Source of the DNA: Winogradskya consettensis
GTDB taxonomy: Bacteria; Actinomycetota; Actinomycetes; Mycobacteriales; Micromonosporaceae
Reading direction: 5' to 3'
NCBI RefSeq assembly: GCF_018332715.1
Contig: NZ_BOQP01000057.1
Coordinates: forward strand, 48,852-112,851
DNA: 64,000 nucleotides
Position 1 is the stretch's first letter. Each line of letters opens with the position of its first letter. The position numbers were made by a program, and so were the translations under genes. Of the stretch, positions 1-8,671 are shown in pieces. The notes under the pieces are model-generated. The model did not search any database, had not been told where the DNA came from, and worked only from the letters and a program-made list of their open reading frames with translations.

Positions 1-50
1 GGACCGGGACCGCTCGCGCCCCGCGATCTGAAGCCCACCGGCCTGATTTC

Positions 51-683
51 TTACCCGCCGGTGTAGGCCTGGTAGGTGCGGTCGGCGCTCGCCCGGGCGA
101 GCGCCGGGTCGTCGCCGTTCGCGATCGCGGCCTCGGCCCAGGCGTCCGCGGAGAGCCGCATGAATTCCTTGCCCTCCGCTGTCGCGACCCACGCGGCGGC
201 GGCCTCCGGATCCAGGGTCGCCGACGGGTCGCTGAGGTAGTTCGCCATGCCGAGGAAGCCCGATTCCCAGCCCATCCCGGTGGCGGCGGGCCCGTACTGG
301 TCCCAGAGCTCGTCGGTGACGTGGGCGACGTGTTCCAGCTCGAAACGCGTACGGTCATCGCCCTCGGCGGTCAGCCGGATCTCCACCCAGCTGACCTGGC
401 CACCGAACTCCCAGGTGGCGGAGTATCCGTGCGGCTTGTCGCACCGGGTGATGGTGCCCCCGGCGTTGCCCTGGAACTGGAACCGGCCGCCCTCCACGAG
501 GTCGCCCTCGATCGGCAGGAACCAGCGCGGGATGCGCTCGGCGCTGGTCACGGCGTCCCACAGGTCCTCGAGCCCGGTGTCGTACACCTGACTGAGGGTC
601 GCGACCCGGGCCTGCCCGGCCTCCAGGACACGATCGCCGACGGTACGGCTGACGGCGCTGATCTGCTGCTTGACATCGATCAC
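51..683 (-). CDS. SRPBCC (AHSA1-like) domain protein
   Basis: A 210-residue soluble protein with a GTG start (reading V/M-IDVKQQ) behind a GGGAG box. The central part carries the AHSA1/SRPBCC signature: W-DAVTSAERIPRWFLP near residues 42-58, a GGxxxF turn (EGGRFQFQG), then a Y-SATWEFGG strand and an LTAEG-DDRTRFELEH strand, as in the START-like ligand-binding fold. Such proteins bind small hydrophobic ligands or act as stress-linked accessory proteins; the ligand cannot be told from sequence. The C-terminal extension (residues about 150-210) is typical of actinobacterial members. There is no adjacent ArsR gene, the usual partner. It is divergent from the lipoprotein gene at 789. Family assignment is firm, function is not. 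Confidence 0.85.
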   Translation of the reverse strand: MIDVKQQISAVSRTVGDRVLEAGQARVATLSQVYDTGLEDLWDAVTSAERIPRWFLPIEGDLVEGGRFQFQGNAGGTITRCDKPHGYSATWEFGGQVSWVEIRLTAEGDDRTRFELEHVAHVTDELWDQYGPAATGMGWESGFLGMANYLSDPSATLDPEAAAAWVATAEGKEFMRLSADAWAEAAIANGDDPALARASADRTYQAYTGG

Positions 684-788
684 TCGGAGTCTCCCGGCCT
701 GCTCTCACGCGTACGTTGCGCTCCTGTATAGCATAAGCCCGCACTTATGTTACTGCGCGACCCCGCCACACCCTGCCACGCTGAACCC

Positions 789-1556
789 ATGCGAGCGCCC
801 GCAGCGGCAGCGTGCCTGATGCTCCTGGCCGGCTGCACGCACGACACCCCGCAGCCCGCCGCTCCGGCTGCCGTGCCCAGCTCGCCGGCCCCGCCCACAC
901 CGTCGATCTTCCCGTCGAACCCGCTGCCGCCGCCGCCCTCCCCGTCGCCCGCACCCTCCCCGTCCTCCGCCGCGCCGGGGGCGACCCGCCCGAGCGGGTC
1001 GCCGGCGGCCACAGCGAGCACGGGCTGGGAGATCACCGTCTACTACACGGCGGTCGAGAAGCTCCACGACGGCAGGCCCGAGCAGGTCACCGGTTGCCGG
1101 AAGCTCGACTGCGCCCACGGCGACGAGGATCTCGGCGAGTACCCGGAGGACTTCGTCGACGCCGTGGAGGAGGAGGGCACCGGGCGTACCGAATCAGGCA
1201 GGTATTTGAACTGGTCCTATGACATCGGCTACTGGCTGGACACCGCCCCGCGCGACACGAACGGCCACGCACTTCACCCGTTCGTGTCCGCGGCTGCCGA
1301 CCCCGGCGTCCTGGCCCGCGGCACCCGTTTCCGCATCGCCGGCTGCGGCACCGCGGACGACGGCTCCCGCCCCGCGGCACGCGTCTGCACCGCCCTGAGG
1401 AACGCCGCCTGGCAGGTCACCGACGAGTTCACCCCGGGCCTGGGCGGCAGCCATCACATCGACGCCTACATCGGCGAGGAGACCGGCCGCGACTTCACCG
1501 GCTCGCCCTGGTACCTCACCCTGCGCAACGCCACCCTGGCCGTCACCCGGCCGTGA
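789..1556 (+). CDS. Secreted lipoprotein with 3D / double-psi beta-barrel-like domain
   Basis: I place the start at the ATG at 789 because the residues after it form a clean lipoprotein signal: MRAPAAAACLMLLAGC, with Cys16 as the lipidated residue. An in-frame ATG at 747 would add 14 polar residues. Residues about 17-80 are a Pro/Ser/Ala-rich linker, as in wall-spanning lipoproteins. The C-terminal domain has the order of motifs seen in 3D (Asp-Asp-Asp) and RlpA-type barrels: AAADPGVLARGTRF followed about 60 residues later by GGSHHIDAYIGEE. Known relatives cleave or bind peptidoglycan; here activity is inferred only. Paired cysteines (GCRKLDC, AGCG, RVC) suggest disulfides outside the membrane. 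Confidence 0.75.
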   Translation: MRAPAAAACLMLLAGCTHDTPQPAAPAAVPSSPAPPTPSIFPSNPLPPPPSPSPAPSPSSAAPGATRPSGSPAATASTGWEITVYYTAVEKLHDGRPEQVTGCRKLDCAHGDEDLGEYPEDFVDAVEEEGTGRTESGRYLNWSYDIGYWLDTAPRDTNGHALHPFVSAAADPGVLARGTRFRIAGCGTADDGSRPAARVCTALRNAAWQVTDEFTPGLGGSHHIDAYIGEETGRDFTGSPWYLTLRNATLAVTRP

Positions 1557-1597
1557 ACGCCCGGACCAGGCCGGGCTCGGATGGTACGAGCCCGCTG

Positions 1598-1867
1598 TCA
1601 GGACGCGTAACGCTCGCGGGACCGTTCCCGGGCCTTGGCCGCCTCGATCTCGCGATCCTTGGACGGCGCGGTCGTGACCAGCTCGTCGAGCAGCGCAGCC
1701 GTGGCAGCCGCGACGGCCTCGACCGCGCGATCGTAGGCCGCCTGGTTGCGTTGTGAGGGCTTGGCCGCCCCGGCCACCTTCCGGACGTACTGCAACGCGG
1801 CGGCATGCACCTCGTCCGGCGTCGCGGGCGGCTCGAAGTTGTGCAGCTGACGGATGTTCCGGCACAT
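1598..1867 (-). CDS. DUF2277 family protein
   Basis: An 89-residue protein with the almost invariant start of this family, MCRNIRQLHNFEPPAT, followed by ALQYVRKVAGAAKPS and AAYDRAVEAVAAAT. The family is widespread in actinobacteria and of unknown function. The conserved Cys2 could bind a metal or another thiol, but this is speculation. The length is normal for the family. It lies downstream of the M4 protease on the same strand but is cut off from it by a strong hairpin, so it probably has its own transcript or depends on readthrough. Confidence 0.88.
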   Translation of the reverse strand: MCRNIRQLHNFEPPATPDEVHAAALQYVRKVAGAAKPSQRNQAAYDRAVEAVAAATAALLDELVTTAPSKDREIEAAKARERSRERYAS

Positions 1868-1884
1868 GCACCCAGCTTAAACCA

Positions 1885-1922
1885 GCGCGCTGGGATCCTC
1901 GGGGGGAGAGATCCCAGCGCGC
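1885..1922 (-). terminator. Strong hairpin behind the M4 protease gene
   Basis: A perfect 13-bp inverted repeat (left arm 1885-1897, right arm 1910-1922, 12-nt loop) begins 8 nt beyond the protease stop codon. Only a short T stretch follows on the minus strand, so it is a GC-rich actinobacterial terminator rather than a classical T-tail one. Confidence 0.7.
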
Positions 1923-1929
1923 CACGGTT

Positions 1930-4866
1930 TCACTTACAGGTTTTGGCTCCCGTCGCGTACGCCAGGCCGAAGCCGGACGCCGACGAGTCCATGAAGACCA
2001 CCTCGCGTCCTACCCCTGCTGACGCGAACATCTGTGCGCCCGGGCTGCACGACGCCGGGCCGATGTACTTGCCCTGGAACGTGTACTGCTTGAGTTTCGG
2101 GTTGAGCGAGTTGTCCGGGTAGCCACCGGTCGCCATCCACGCCTCGACCGGCGCCTCCTCGGTGACGGTGAGGACCGTGCCGGACAGCGCGACGGTGTCG
2201 GCGCGGATCGCCTGCGGGGAGTTCTCCTCGAACAGCAGGTGCGGGGTGCGGGTGGCGAAGTCGAAGAGCCGAATGGAGTCGTGGTACGCCCCCTGGCTCC
2301 ACTGCCCGTCGACGATCGTGCCGTAGTCGCGGTCGGTCATCCAGGCGACCGCCGTGGCGGACAGGTCGGGGTAGCTCACCCGCTCGGCGCCGAAGTCGCC
2401 GCCGGCGTATGTGGTCTTCCCGGTCGTGACGTCGTGGACCTCGGCGCCCAGTGACCAGTAGATGCCGTTGGCGTCGGGCTGCTGGAAGATCTCGTAGCGT
2501 ACGTAGGAGATCTTCCCGTCCTTGACGCTCGGGGCCGTCGCGGGGCCGAACCAGTCGGGATGGGCGAGGGTGTGCACGGCCGGCGAGCTGCCGCGCAGGT
2601 AGCGCACGACGTCGAGGTAGCTCTGCGCCGGGTCGTACTGGCTCCACGCGACGAGGTCGCCGTCGAAGCCGAGGCCGTTGATGCGGTACGGGGAGCTGTA
2701 GAGCTCCTTGACCCGGCCGCCGCCGATCGGCGCCGACAGGATGCGGTTGGTCTCGTACGTCGGTGATGCGGGGTCCACGGCGACCGACAACCACACGACC
2801 CGCTTGCCGTCGGTGTGCGGGAAGCTGTTGATGCTCCCGTCGTCGGGGGAGATCCGGTACGGCGTGCCCTTGCCGTTGGTGCGGCCCGCCCAGATCGAGG
2901 TCGGCTCGGTGCGGTTCGCGTCGGATCGCGGTACGGCGAACCAGCCGCCCGCCGTGCTCGCCGTCATGTCGGCGTACATGCCGGTGTTGAGCCGGTCGAT
3001 CAGGACCTCGGTGCCCTTGCCGTACAGGGTGGCCTTCCACTTCGCGGTGATCCCGCGCGAGTCGAACGCCGTCCGCACCACCTTGAGGTCGGCCTTGCCC
3101 AGGCGGAACGACGTGGCGGAGGCGAGCACCGCGTCACGCGCGTCGACGAAGTCGGACATGGGCGTCAGGTAGTCGGTGAGGGCGCGATAGACGATCTTGT
3201 CGGCGGTGGTCTTGCCGAGCTTCTGCCGCAGGTCCCAGAGGGCACCGGACACGATCGTCGAGTTGAGGTGCACACCGCCGTCGTCCATCGACGGTGTGTC
3301 GATGAGGTGCTGGAAGTCCGCTGTGGTGGCACCGTCGTCGAGGTCGCGCAGGGCGCACGTGGCGGGGGTCAGCGTGCGGCAGAGGTCGCCGCCGATCAGG
3401 CTCGCCTGCGGGTCGGACATCGGCGTGCCCGACGCGTCGACGTCGATGGCGTTACCGAAGTAGTCGGCGATCGCCTCGTTGAGCGCGCCCGATTGTCCCG
3501 CGTAGACGAGGCTTGCGGTGTGCTCGACCACGCCGTGCGTCATCTCGTGGCCCACGACGTCCGGGTCGGCAGCCAGCGGGAGGTACTCGTCGTCGCCGCT
3601 GCCGTACACCATGCGGGTGCCGTCCCAGTACGCGTTCACCCACGGGTTGCCGCCGTACGTGATGCCCACGACCGAGTCGATCGGCATGCCGGCGTCGTCG
3701 AGGCTGGTGCGCCCGAGCTTCGCCTTGTACCACTCGTAGACCTTCGTGGCGTCCCAGGCGGCGTCCACTGCGCCGGCGGCGGTCAGGTCGGCGCCGAGCG
3801 TGGTCGACGCGGAGGTGAACGGCGCCAGGCCCTCCGGCCACGCGCCGCCCATCAGGTCGTAGTAGTCGCGGCCGCGGGCGTCCCAGGTGGTGATCGGCAC
3901 CGTCGTGCCGTCCGGCTGCTGGTGGGTCCGGTCCTGCAGCAGGTACGAGCCGGCGTCGGACCGGACGAGCGGGAGCGCCACGGTGGCGCCGTGCAGGGTG
4001 GTGGCCTGGCCGACGACCGGCGCCGTCCCGGTGCCCGCGGCTTTCGACTGCGTGCCGGCCGGTGCCGTGGTGACGCCGTCGGCGGCCAGGGCGGCGGCCT
4101 GCTGGCCGGTGACGAAGGACTTGATCCGGCTGACGCTGAGCAGCGGCATCCCGTTCGCCGCGCCCACGTACACGTCGCGGAGCACGGGCTGACCCGTGAC
4201 GACGTCCGCGCCCTTGACGAGCACGCGCCGCGCGAGCAGGCCGGTGCCGGTCGGCATGACCAGAAGGCCCTGGTCGGTGCCGGTGAGGTCCGGGGCGGCC
4301 GTGGTGCCGGGCCGCGGGATCGAGGCCACGACGGCCGAGCCGGGGTGCAGGCTCTTGCGCACCTCCTCGACCGCCCGGGACACCGCCAGCGCTGCGGGGA
4401 TCGGGGTGACGGTCGTGTCGACGTCCAGCTTCGTGAAGTAGGTGCCCGAGGTGCCGGTCACCGTACGCCTGCCGGCCGTCTTCTCCGTACGCACGACGTA
4501 CTGGGCGCCGAACACGGGCAGGCCCTTGTACCTCTGGTCCAGCCGGACCGTCTCCCGTTCGCCCTGCGTCTCGACGCTCGCGGTGGTGAGCGTGCCGGCC
4601 GGATCGCCGATCCTGTAGCGGTCCTTGTGGCTCGCGAGGTGAGCCTTCGCGGCCTTGTCCGGTGCGACCGTGGCGTCGACCGGGTCGGTCACATCGTCCA
4701 CCAGGGCAGGGGTGTCCGTCGCGGGCGCGGCAGTGACCGGTGCCGGGTCGGCCGGCGCCGGGGACGCCGCGTTCGCGGCGTGCGCGGTGGTTCCCAGGAT
4801 GGCAGCCGCCGCCAGCACGGCGATCGTGGGTAGTGCCTTGGCTCTACGCAATTCGTGCTCCTGCAA
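1930..4866 (-). CDS. Secreted M4 (thermolysin-like) metalloprotease with C-terminal propeller-like region
   Basis: A 978-residue preproprotein. Residues 1-33 are a signal peptide ending in AHAANA. An FTP/PepSY propeptide follows (about residues 60-250), which in this family inhibits and folds the protease. The catalytic domain carries GHEMTHG with zinc ligands His440 and His444 and catalytic Glu441, then ALNEAIADYFG giving the third zinc ligand Glu464, exactly 24 residues after the first His as in thermolysin. DDGGVHLNSTI supplies the later catalytic His. The last 370 residues (WAGRTNG, VVWLSVAV, LVAWSQYD, AVAWMTDRD strands) resemble a TolB-like beta-propeller, which is an unusual addition to an M4 enzyme. 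It probably degrades extracellular protein. It is divergent from the LuxR-type gene at 5057, a possible regulator. Confidence 0.93.
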   Translation of the reverse strand: MQEHELRRAKALPTIAVLAAAAILGTTAHAANAASPAPADPAPVTAAPATDTPALVDDVTDPVDATVAPDKAAKAHLASHKDRYRIGDPAGTLTTASVETQGERETVRLDQRYKGLPVFGAQYVVRTEKTAGRRTVTGTSGTYFTKLDVDTTVTPIPAALAVSRAVEEVRKSLHPGSAVVASIPRPGTTAAPDLTGTDQGLLVMPTGTGLLARRVLVKGADVVTGQPVLRDVYVGAANGMPLLSVSRIKSFVTGQQAAALAADGVTTAPAGTQSKAAGTGTAPVVGQATTLHGATVALPLVRSDAGSYLLQDRTHQQPDGTTVPITTWDARGRDYYDLMGGAWPEGLAPFTSASTTLGADLTAAGAVDAAWDATKVYEWYKAKLGRTSLDDAGMPIDSVVGITYGGNPWVNAYWDGTRMVYGSGDDEYLPLAADPDVVGHEMTHGVVEHTASLVYAGQSGALNEAIADYFGNAIDVDASGTPMSDPQASLIGGDLCRTLTPATCALRDLDDGATTADFQHLIDTPSMDDGGVHLNSTIVSGALWDLRQKLGKTTADKIVYRALTDYLTPMSDFVDARDAVLASATSFRLGKADLKVVRTAFDSRGITAKWKATLYGKGTEVLIDRLNTGMYADMTASTAGGWFAVPRSDANRTEPTSIWAGRTNGKGTPYRISPDDGSINSFPHTDGKRVVWLSVAVDPASPTYETNRILSAPIGGGRVKELYSSPYRINGLGFDGDLVAWSQYDPAQSYLDVVRYLRGSSPAVHTLAHPDWFGPATAPSVKDGKISYVRYEIFQQPDANGIYWSLGAEVHDVTTGKTTYAGGDFGAERVSYPDLSATAVAWMTDRDYGTIVDGQWSQGAYHDSIRLFDFATRTPHLLFEENSPQAIRADTVALSGTVLTVTEEAPVEAWMATGGYPDNSLNPKLKQYTFQGKYIGPASCSPGAQMFASAGVGREVVFMDSSASGFGLAYATGAKTCK

Positions 4867-4985
4867 GGTGGGGAACAGCTCGGTTCGCCTACCTCACCCC
4901 GGTGCCGGATTGCGCCACAAGAAGGACCTTGCGCATTTGCGCACATGAGCAGGTGCGCCGCCGGGTCCATGCCGGACGGCCTTAC

Positions 4986-4998
4986 AGATTTGTAATCT
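4986..4998. promoter_or_regulatory. AT-rich palindrome in the protease/LuxR divergent region
   Basis: AGATT-TGT-AATCT is a perfect 5-bp-arm inverted repeat overlapping a second one, TTACA-GATT-TGTAA (4982-4995). It stands out in an otherwise G+C-rich 190-bp intergenic region between two divergent genes, so an operator or promoter element is plausible. No -10/-35 pair is convincing. Confidence 0.3.
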
Positions 4999-5056
4999 CC
5001 GATTCATCGCAGCGAGAGCGCACCCGGGCATGCTCGGATCTCAGGGGCTCAGAAAC

Positions 5057-6085
5057 ATGGATGTGACGGACGTACCGTGGTCGGCAACCGGTCTTGATCC
5101 GCTGGCCGGCCGCGTCCTGGAATACCTGGTGGCGGTGCGATCGGCGGACCGCGACGAGGCGGCGTCAGCTGTCGGGGTGTCACCGTCCGAGGCGGAGCGG
5201 GCGCTGCGGCACCTCGCGGACGCGGCACTGGCGACACAGACCGGCGGTGCGGCACCACGATGGACGGCCGCGCCGCCGAGACCGTCGCTCGGCGCCCTGC
5301 TGGCCCGGCGGCGCGCAGAGCTGGCCCGCGTCGAGGACCTCGTGGAGCGGCTCTCCGAGACACACGAAGCGGTGTCCGGGCCCCGCGCCACGGACGTGGT
5401 GGAGGTGCTGAGGAGCGGGGACGAGGTGCCCGCCCGCTATCGCCAGCTGCTGATGGGAAGCTCGTCCGAAGTGCTGCATCTGGCGAAACCGCCGTATGTG
5501 ACAGGTGCGTCGGCGTCCACCGGGGCGGTGGGGGTGACGCCCGGCGTGCAGATGCGATCGGTGTACGAGACGGACGGTTTCACCGACTCGGTGTCCCTCA
5601 TGACGGCTCTGCGCGGGACGGGCGAGGGCGGGAAACTGCGGATGACCTCGCAGATCCCGGTGAAACTGGTGATCTTCGACCGGGCGGCCGCGCTGCTGCC
5701 GATCTGGGCGGACCGCCCGTCGTCGGGTTCGCTGGTGGTTCACTCGCCCGCACTGGTGATGGCACTCGTGGCCCTGTTCGAGAGCGTGTGGGAGCGCGCC
5801 GAACCGGTGTCACTGACGAGACGGCACGACCTGCCGGACGGGGACCGCGGGCTCCCGGCCTCGGGACGGGACCTGCGAACCCGGGAGATCCTGCGCATGA
5901 TGGCGGTCGGCATGAAGGACGAGACGATCGCCCGGATCCTCAACGTGAGCCGCCGCACCCTCCAGCAGCACATCAGCGACGCGGGTGCGGTGCTCGGCGC
6001 CCGTACGCGCTTCCAGATCGCCCTGCTGGCGGCGAAGCAGGGCTGGCTGAGCGACCGGAGCGACGGCGCGGATCACCCGAGCTGA
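5057..6085 (+). CDS. LuxR-type transcriptional regulator with TrmB-like N-terminus
   Basis: 342 residues from the ATG at 5057 (an in-frame GTG or TTG-type extension to 5030 is possible but unneeded). The N-terminus (residues about 8-70) looks like a winged-helix DNA-binding domain of TrmB/helix-turn-helix type: LAGRVLEYLVAVRS, EAASAVGVSPSEAERALRHLADAAL. A middle domain follows that is typical of actinobacterial regulators of this class, with no recognisable ligand motif. The C-terminus (about residues 275-335) is a LuxR HTH: TREILRMMAVGMKDETIARIL followed by NVSRRTLQQHISDA and GARTRFQIALLAAKQGW. It probably acts as a single-component regulator. The neighbouring protease gene, transcribed divergently, is a reasonable target but there is no direct evidence. 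Confidence 0.85.
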   Translation: MDVTDVPWSATGLDPLAGRVLEYLVAVRSADRDEAASAVGVSPSEAERALRHLADAALATQTGGAAPRWTAAPPRPSLGALLARRRAELARVEDLVERLSETHEAVSGPRATDVVEVLRSGDEVPARYRQLLMGSSSEVLHLAKPPYVTGASASTGAVGVTPGVQMRSVYETDGFTDSVSLMTALRGTGEGGKLRMTSQIPVKLVIFDRAAALLPIWADRPSSGSLVVHSPALVMALVALFESVWERAEPVSLTRRHDLPDGDRGLPASGRDLRTREILRMMAVGMKDETIARILNVSRRTLQQHISDAGAVLGARTRFQIALLAAKQGWLSDRSDGADHPS

Positions 6086-6094
6086 GAAATCCGT

Positions 6095-7102
6095 TCAGGT
6101 CGAACCGCGGGTGATGAGCGCGGTGGGCAGCGTGGTGGGTTCGGCGGGTGCCGGCGATCCGAGCAGCATGGCGACGATGGCTTCGGCTGCGGCCGTACCT
6201 ATGCCGGTCTTGTCCTGAGCGACAGTGGTCAGTCCTGGCGGGACCAGGGCCGCCACCTCGATGTCGTCGAAGCCGATGATCGCGATGTCGGCGGGTATGC
6301 GCAGCCCGGCCTCGTGGATGGCCCGCATGGCGCCGACCGCCATCTCGTCGCCGGCGGCGAACACCGCGGTCGGGGAGCGGGGCAGCAGCCGTTTCATGGC
6401 GGCGTAGCCACTGTCGAGATACCAGTCGCCGGACGCGATGTCGGCGTCGGCGAGGGTCCGGCCCGCCTCGGTGAGGGCGGCGCGGAAACCGGCGAGTCGT
6501 TCGGCGGCCGGCCAGGTGTCCGGGGGGCCGGTGATGGTGGCGATGCGGTGGTGACCGCGATCGATCAGGTGCTGCGCGGCGAGCCGGCCGCCGCCGGCGT
6601 TGTCGGACGTGATCGAGGTGCACGTCGGGCCGGTGAACCGCAGATCCAGGGCGACGCAGGGCACCTCGGCGTCGACCAGGGCCAGCACGGCCGGATCGCG
6701 GCTGCCGTTGTCGATGATGACCACGCCGTCGACGCTGTGGCGCTGGACCGCACGCAGGAAACGCTGCCGGCTGTCGGGCCCGGCGCTCCGGTCGGGGGCG
6801 AGCATGAGCAGGTGCAGTCCCTGGGCGCTCAGCGCGCTCTTCAACGCGACGAGGATGTCCTGCAGGAACGGGTGCCGCCAGCCGGGGCGGCGGTGGTCGG
6901 TGTCCCACACGAGTCCCACCATGTTGGACTTCTTGGTGGCGAGGGTGCGGGCTGACTCGTTCGGCAGATAGCCGACCTCGGCGGCCATGTCGAGGACGTG
7001 CCGGCGGGTGCCGGGGCTGACGATCTCCGGGGTGTTGAAGACGCGGGACACCGTGGCGACGGAGACACCGCACCGACGTGCCAGTTCTTTGATGCTGGAC
7101 AT
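6095..7102 (-). CDS. LacI-family repressor of the beta-glucoside operon
   Basis: I chose the ATG at 7102 because it has a GGGAG box 8 nt upstream and gives the standard LacI start, MSSIKELARRCGVSVATVSRVF; the longer ORF would start inside the operator. Residues 1-55 are the HTH and hinge (ATVSRVFN, GYLPNESARTLATKKSNMVGL). The rest is a periplasmic-binding-protein-like sugar sensor (FLQDILVALKSALSAQG, ITSDNAGGGRLAAQHLIDRGH, AIIGFDDIEVAALVPPGLTTV). It is divergent from the sugar importer and GH1 gene, and the same 16-bp palindrome is found in front of both transcripts. It should therefore repress itself and the importer operon, with release by a beta-glucoside such as cellobiose. The inducer is inferred. 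Confidence 0.92.
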   Translation of the reverse strand: MSSIKELARRCGVSVATVSRVFNTPEIVSPGTRRHVLDMAAEVGYLPNESARTLATKKSNMVGLVWDTDHRRPGWRHPFLQDILVALKSALSAQGLHLLMLAPDRSAGPDSRQRFLRAVQRHSVDGVVIIDNGSRDPAVLALVDAEVPCVALDLRFTGPTCTSITSDNAGGGRLAAQHLIDRGHHRIATITGPPDTWPAAERLAGFRAALTEAGRTLADADIASGDWYLDSGYAAMKRLLPRSPTAVFAAGDEMAVGAMRAIHEAGLRIPADIAIIGFDDIEVAALVPPGLTTVAQDKTGIGTAAAEAIVAMLLGSPAPAEPTTLPTALITRGST

Positions 7103-7116
7103 GACTCGAAGCTCCC

Positions 7117-7163
7117 ATGTAACCGGTTTCATCACCGTATCAAGCAGATATCACACCGGTCAA
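7117..7163 (-). promoter_or_regulatory. Promoter and operator of the LacI-type repressor gene
   Basis: On the minus strand TTGACC (7163-7158) and GATACG (7141-7136) are spaced by 16 nt and would start transcription near 7129. A 16-bp operator, reading ATGTAACCGGTTTCAT on the plus strand (7117-7132), lies exactly over that start point. It is the same sequence found twice before the importer operon, so negative autoregulation is likely. Confidence 0.65.
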
Positions 7164-7193
7164 TGTGTTGATCTCGCGTTATTCGTTCGTCAC

Positions 7194-7223
7194 TTGACAG
7201 AAGACGCATTGATGGGGTCAAAC
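7194..7223 (+). promoter_or_regulatory. Candidate promoter of the beta-glucoside importer operon
   Basis: TTGACA (7194-7199) followed 18 nt later by TCAAAC (7218-7223). The -35 box is perfect but the -10 is weak. It lies about 65 bp upstream of the double operator, so if used, repression would work by roadblock or looping. A promoter nearer the operator may have been missed. Confidence 0.35.
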
Positions 7224-7288
7224 TCTTGGCGTCACGGGATGCACCTCAATCCTTTTTGATCGACCTCGAAACAATCATGCTCGGCACA

Positions 7289-7318
7289 ATGTAACCGGTT
7301 TCATGAAACCGGTTACAT
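7289..7318. promoter_or_regulatory. Double LacI-type operator forming a 30-bp palindrome
   Basis: Two 16-bp operator copies in opposite orientation (7289-7304 and 7303-7318) overlap by 2 bp. Together they make a perfect 30-bp palindrome. Each copy has the core GTAACCGGTTTC, a pseudo-palindrome with the central CG step common to LacI/GalR sites. It ends 22 bp before the binding-protein start codon. Confidence 0.85.
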
Positions 7319-7340
7319 CGCCATGGAAAGGAGATCGCCC

Positions 7341-8597
7341 ATGCGCTTCTCACGTGCCCTGGCCACGGCTGCAGCGGCAACCCTGCTGCTGACCGCCTGC
7401 GGATCAGGCGGCGGTGAGAGCGGCGACGGCGCAACCGTCACGCTCAACGTCAGCCTGTTCGGCAACTTCGGCTACCAGGAGCTCTACAAGCAGTACGAAT
7501 CGGCGCACCCCAACATCAAGATCAAGGAACACACGGCTGCCTACAACGACCACCACCGCGACCTCGCCACCCACCTCGCCACCGGGTCCGGCGCCGGCGA
7601 CATCGAAGGCGTCGACATGGGCTTCATCGCCCAGATGCGCGAGGTCGGCCAGCAGTTCACCGATCTCGGCACCGACCGGCAATCCGAGTACCTGCCCTGG
7701 AAATGGCAGGCGTCGCTGACCAAGGACGGCAAACAGATCGGCTACGGCACCGACGTCGGCGGCCTGGCCATCTGCTACCGCCGCGACCTGTTCCAGCAGG
7801 CCGGCCTGCCCGCCGACCGCGACGCTGTCTCCGCCGCGTGGGCCGGCGGCTGGGACAAGTACCTCGAGCTCGGCAAGCAGTACACCGCGAAAGCACCGAA
7901 GGGAACCGCGTTCTTCGACGGCGGGGGAGCGCTGTACAACGCCGTCATCGGCCAGGCACCCGAGGGCTTCTACAGCAGCGACAACACCATCGTCGTCGCC
8001 ACCAACCCCGAGGTCCGCAAGGCCTGGGACCTCGTCGTCCAGGCGATCCAGAGCAACCTGTCGGCGAAACTGATCGAAAGCTCGCCGGAATGGAACAATG
8101 GCTTCGCCAAGGGCCAGTTCGCCACGATTGCCTGCCCCGCCTGGATGATGGCCAAAATCAAGGATCAGGCCAAGAGTTTCGCCGGGAAATGGGACGTCGC
8201 CGCGGTTCCCGGGGGCGGCGGTAACTGGGGTGGCTCGTACCTGACCGTTCCCAAACAGGGAAAGCACGTCGCCGAGGCCAAGGAACTGGCCGCGTGGCTC
8301 ACCGCCCCGGAACAGCAGGCCAGGAACTTTACCTCACAGGGCCTGCTGCCCTCGATCCCCGCGCTCTACGACAAGCCCGAGATCGCCGGCTACAAGGACC
8401 CGTTCTTCAACGACGCACCCGTCGGCAAGCTCTTCACCACCGCTGCCAAGGAATTGAAACCGCAGTACCAGGGCCCGCGCACCGGTGACATCCAGACCAC
8501 CATCCGCGACGGCCTGGTCCGCATCGAACAGGGCAAACAGACCTCCGACCAGTCCTGGCAGCAGACCGTCAGCGACGTCGAACGCCTCGCCAAATAG
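7341..8597 (+). CDS. Sugar ABC transporter substrate-binding lipoprotein
   Basis: The ATG at 7341 has an ideal GGAAAGGAG box 8 nt upstream and gives a lipoprotein signal (MRFSRALATAAAATLLLTAC, Cys20); the ATG at 7323 overlaps the ribosome binding site and is rejected. The mature protein is a family 1 extracellular solute-binding protein: NFGYQELYKQYESAHPNIKIKEH near the start, GADIEGVD-type domain crossing, CPAWMMAKIKDQAK and a C-terminal NDAPVGKLFTTAAKE segment. Family 1 proteins of this size bind oligosaccharides. Position between a LacI repressor and a GH1 beta-glucosidase points to cellobiose or related beta-glucosides. It hands substrate to the two permeases that follow. Confidence 0.93.
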   Translation: MRFSRALATAAAATLLLTACGSGGGESGDGATVTLNVSLFGNFGYQELYKQYESAHPNIKIKEHTAAYNDHHRDLATHLATGSGAGDIEGVDMGFIAQMREVGQQFTDLGTDRQSEYLPWKWQASLTKDGKQIGYGTDVGGLAICYRRDLFQQAGLPADRDAVSAAWAGGWDKYLELGKQYTAKAPKGTAFFDGGGALYNAVIGQAPEGFYSSDNTIVVATNPEVRKAWDLVVQAIQSNLSAKLIESSPEWNNGFAKGQFATIACPAWMMAKIKDQAKSFAGKWDVAAVPGGGGNWGGSYLTVPKQGKHVAEAKELAAWLTAPEQQARNFTSQGLLPSIPALYDKPEIAGYKDPFFNDAPVGKLFTTAAKELKPQYQGPRTGDIQTTIRDGLVRIEQGKQTSDQSWQQTVSDVERLAK

Positions 8598-8671
8598 CCG
8601 ACCACGCACGGCCGGCGGGCACCGCGAGCGCGCACCGCACCGCCGGCCACCGCGGCGACGAAGGACCACCC

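Noticed and set aside
2815..4833. 672-residue plus-strand open frame opposite the M4 protease
   Set aside because: Arg/Val/Gly/His-rich mirror composition; the minus-strand protease has all catalytic motifs.
4982..4995. TTACA-GATT-TGTAA as a terminator
   Set aside because: Too short and weak for a terminator and placed between divergent starts; noted only as a possible regulatory site.
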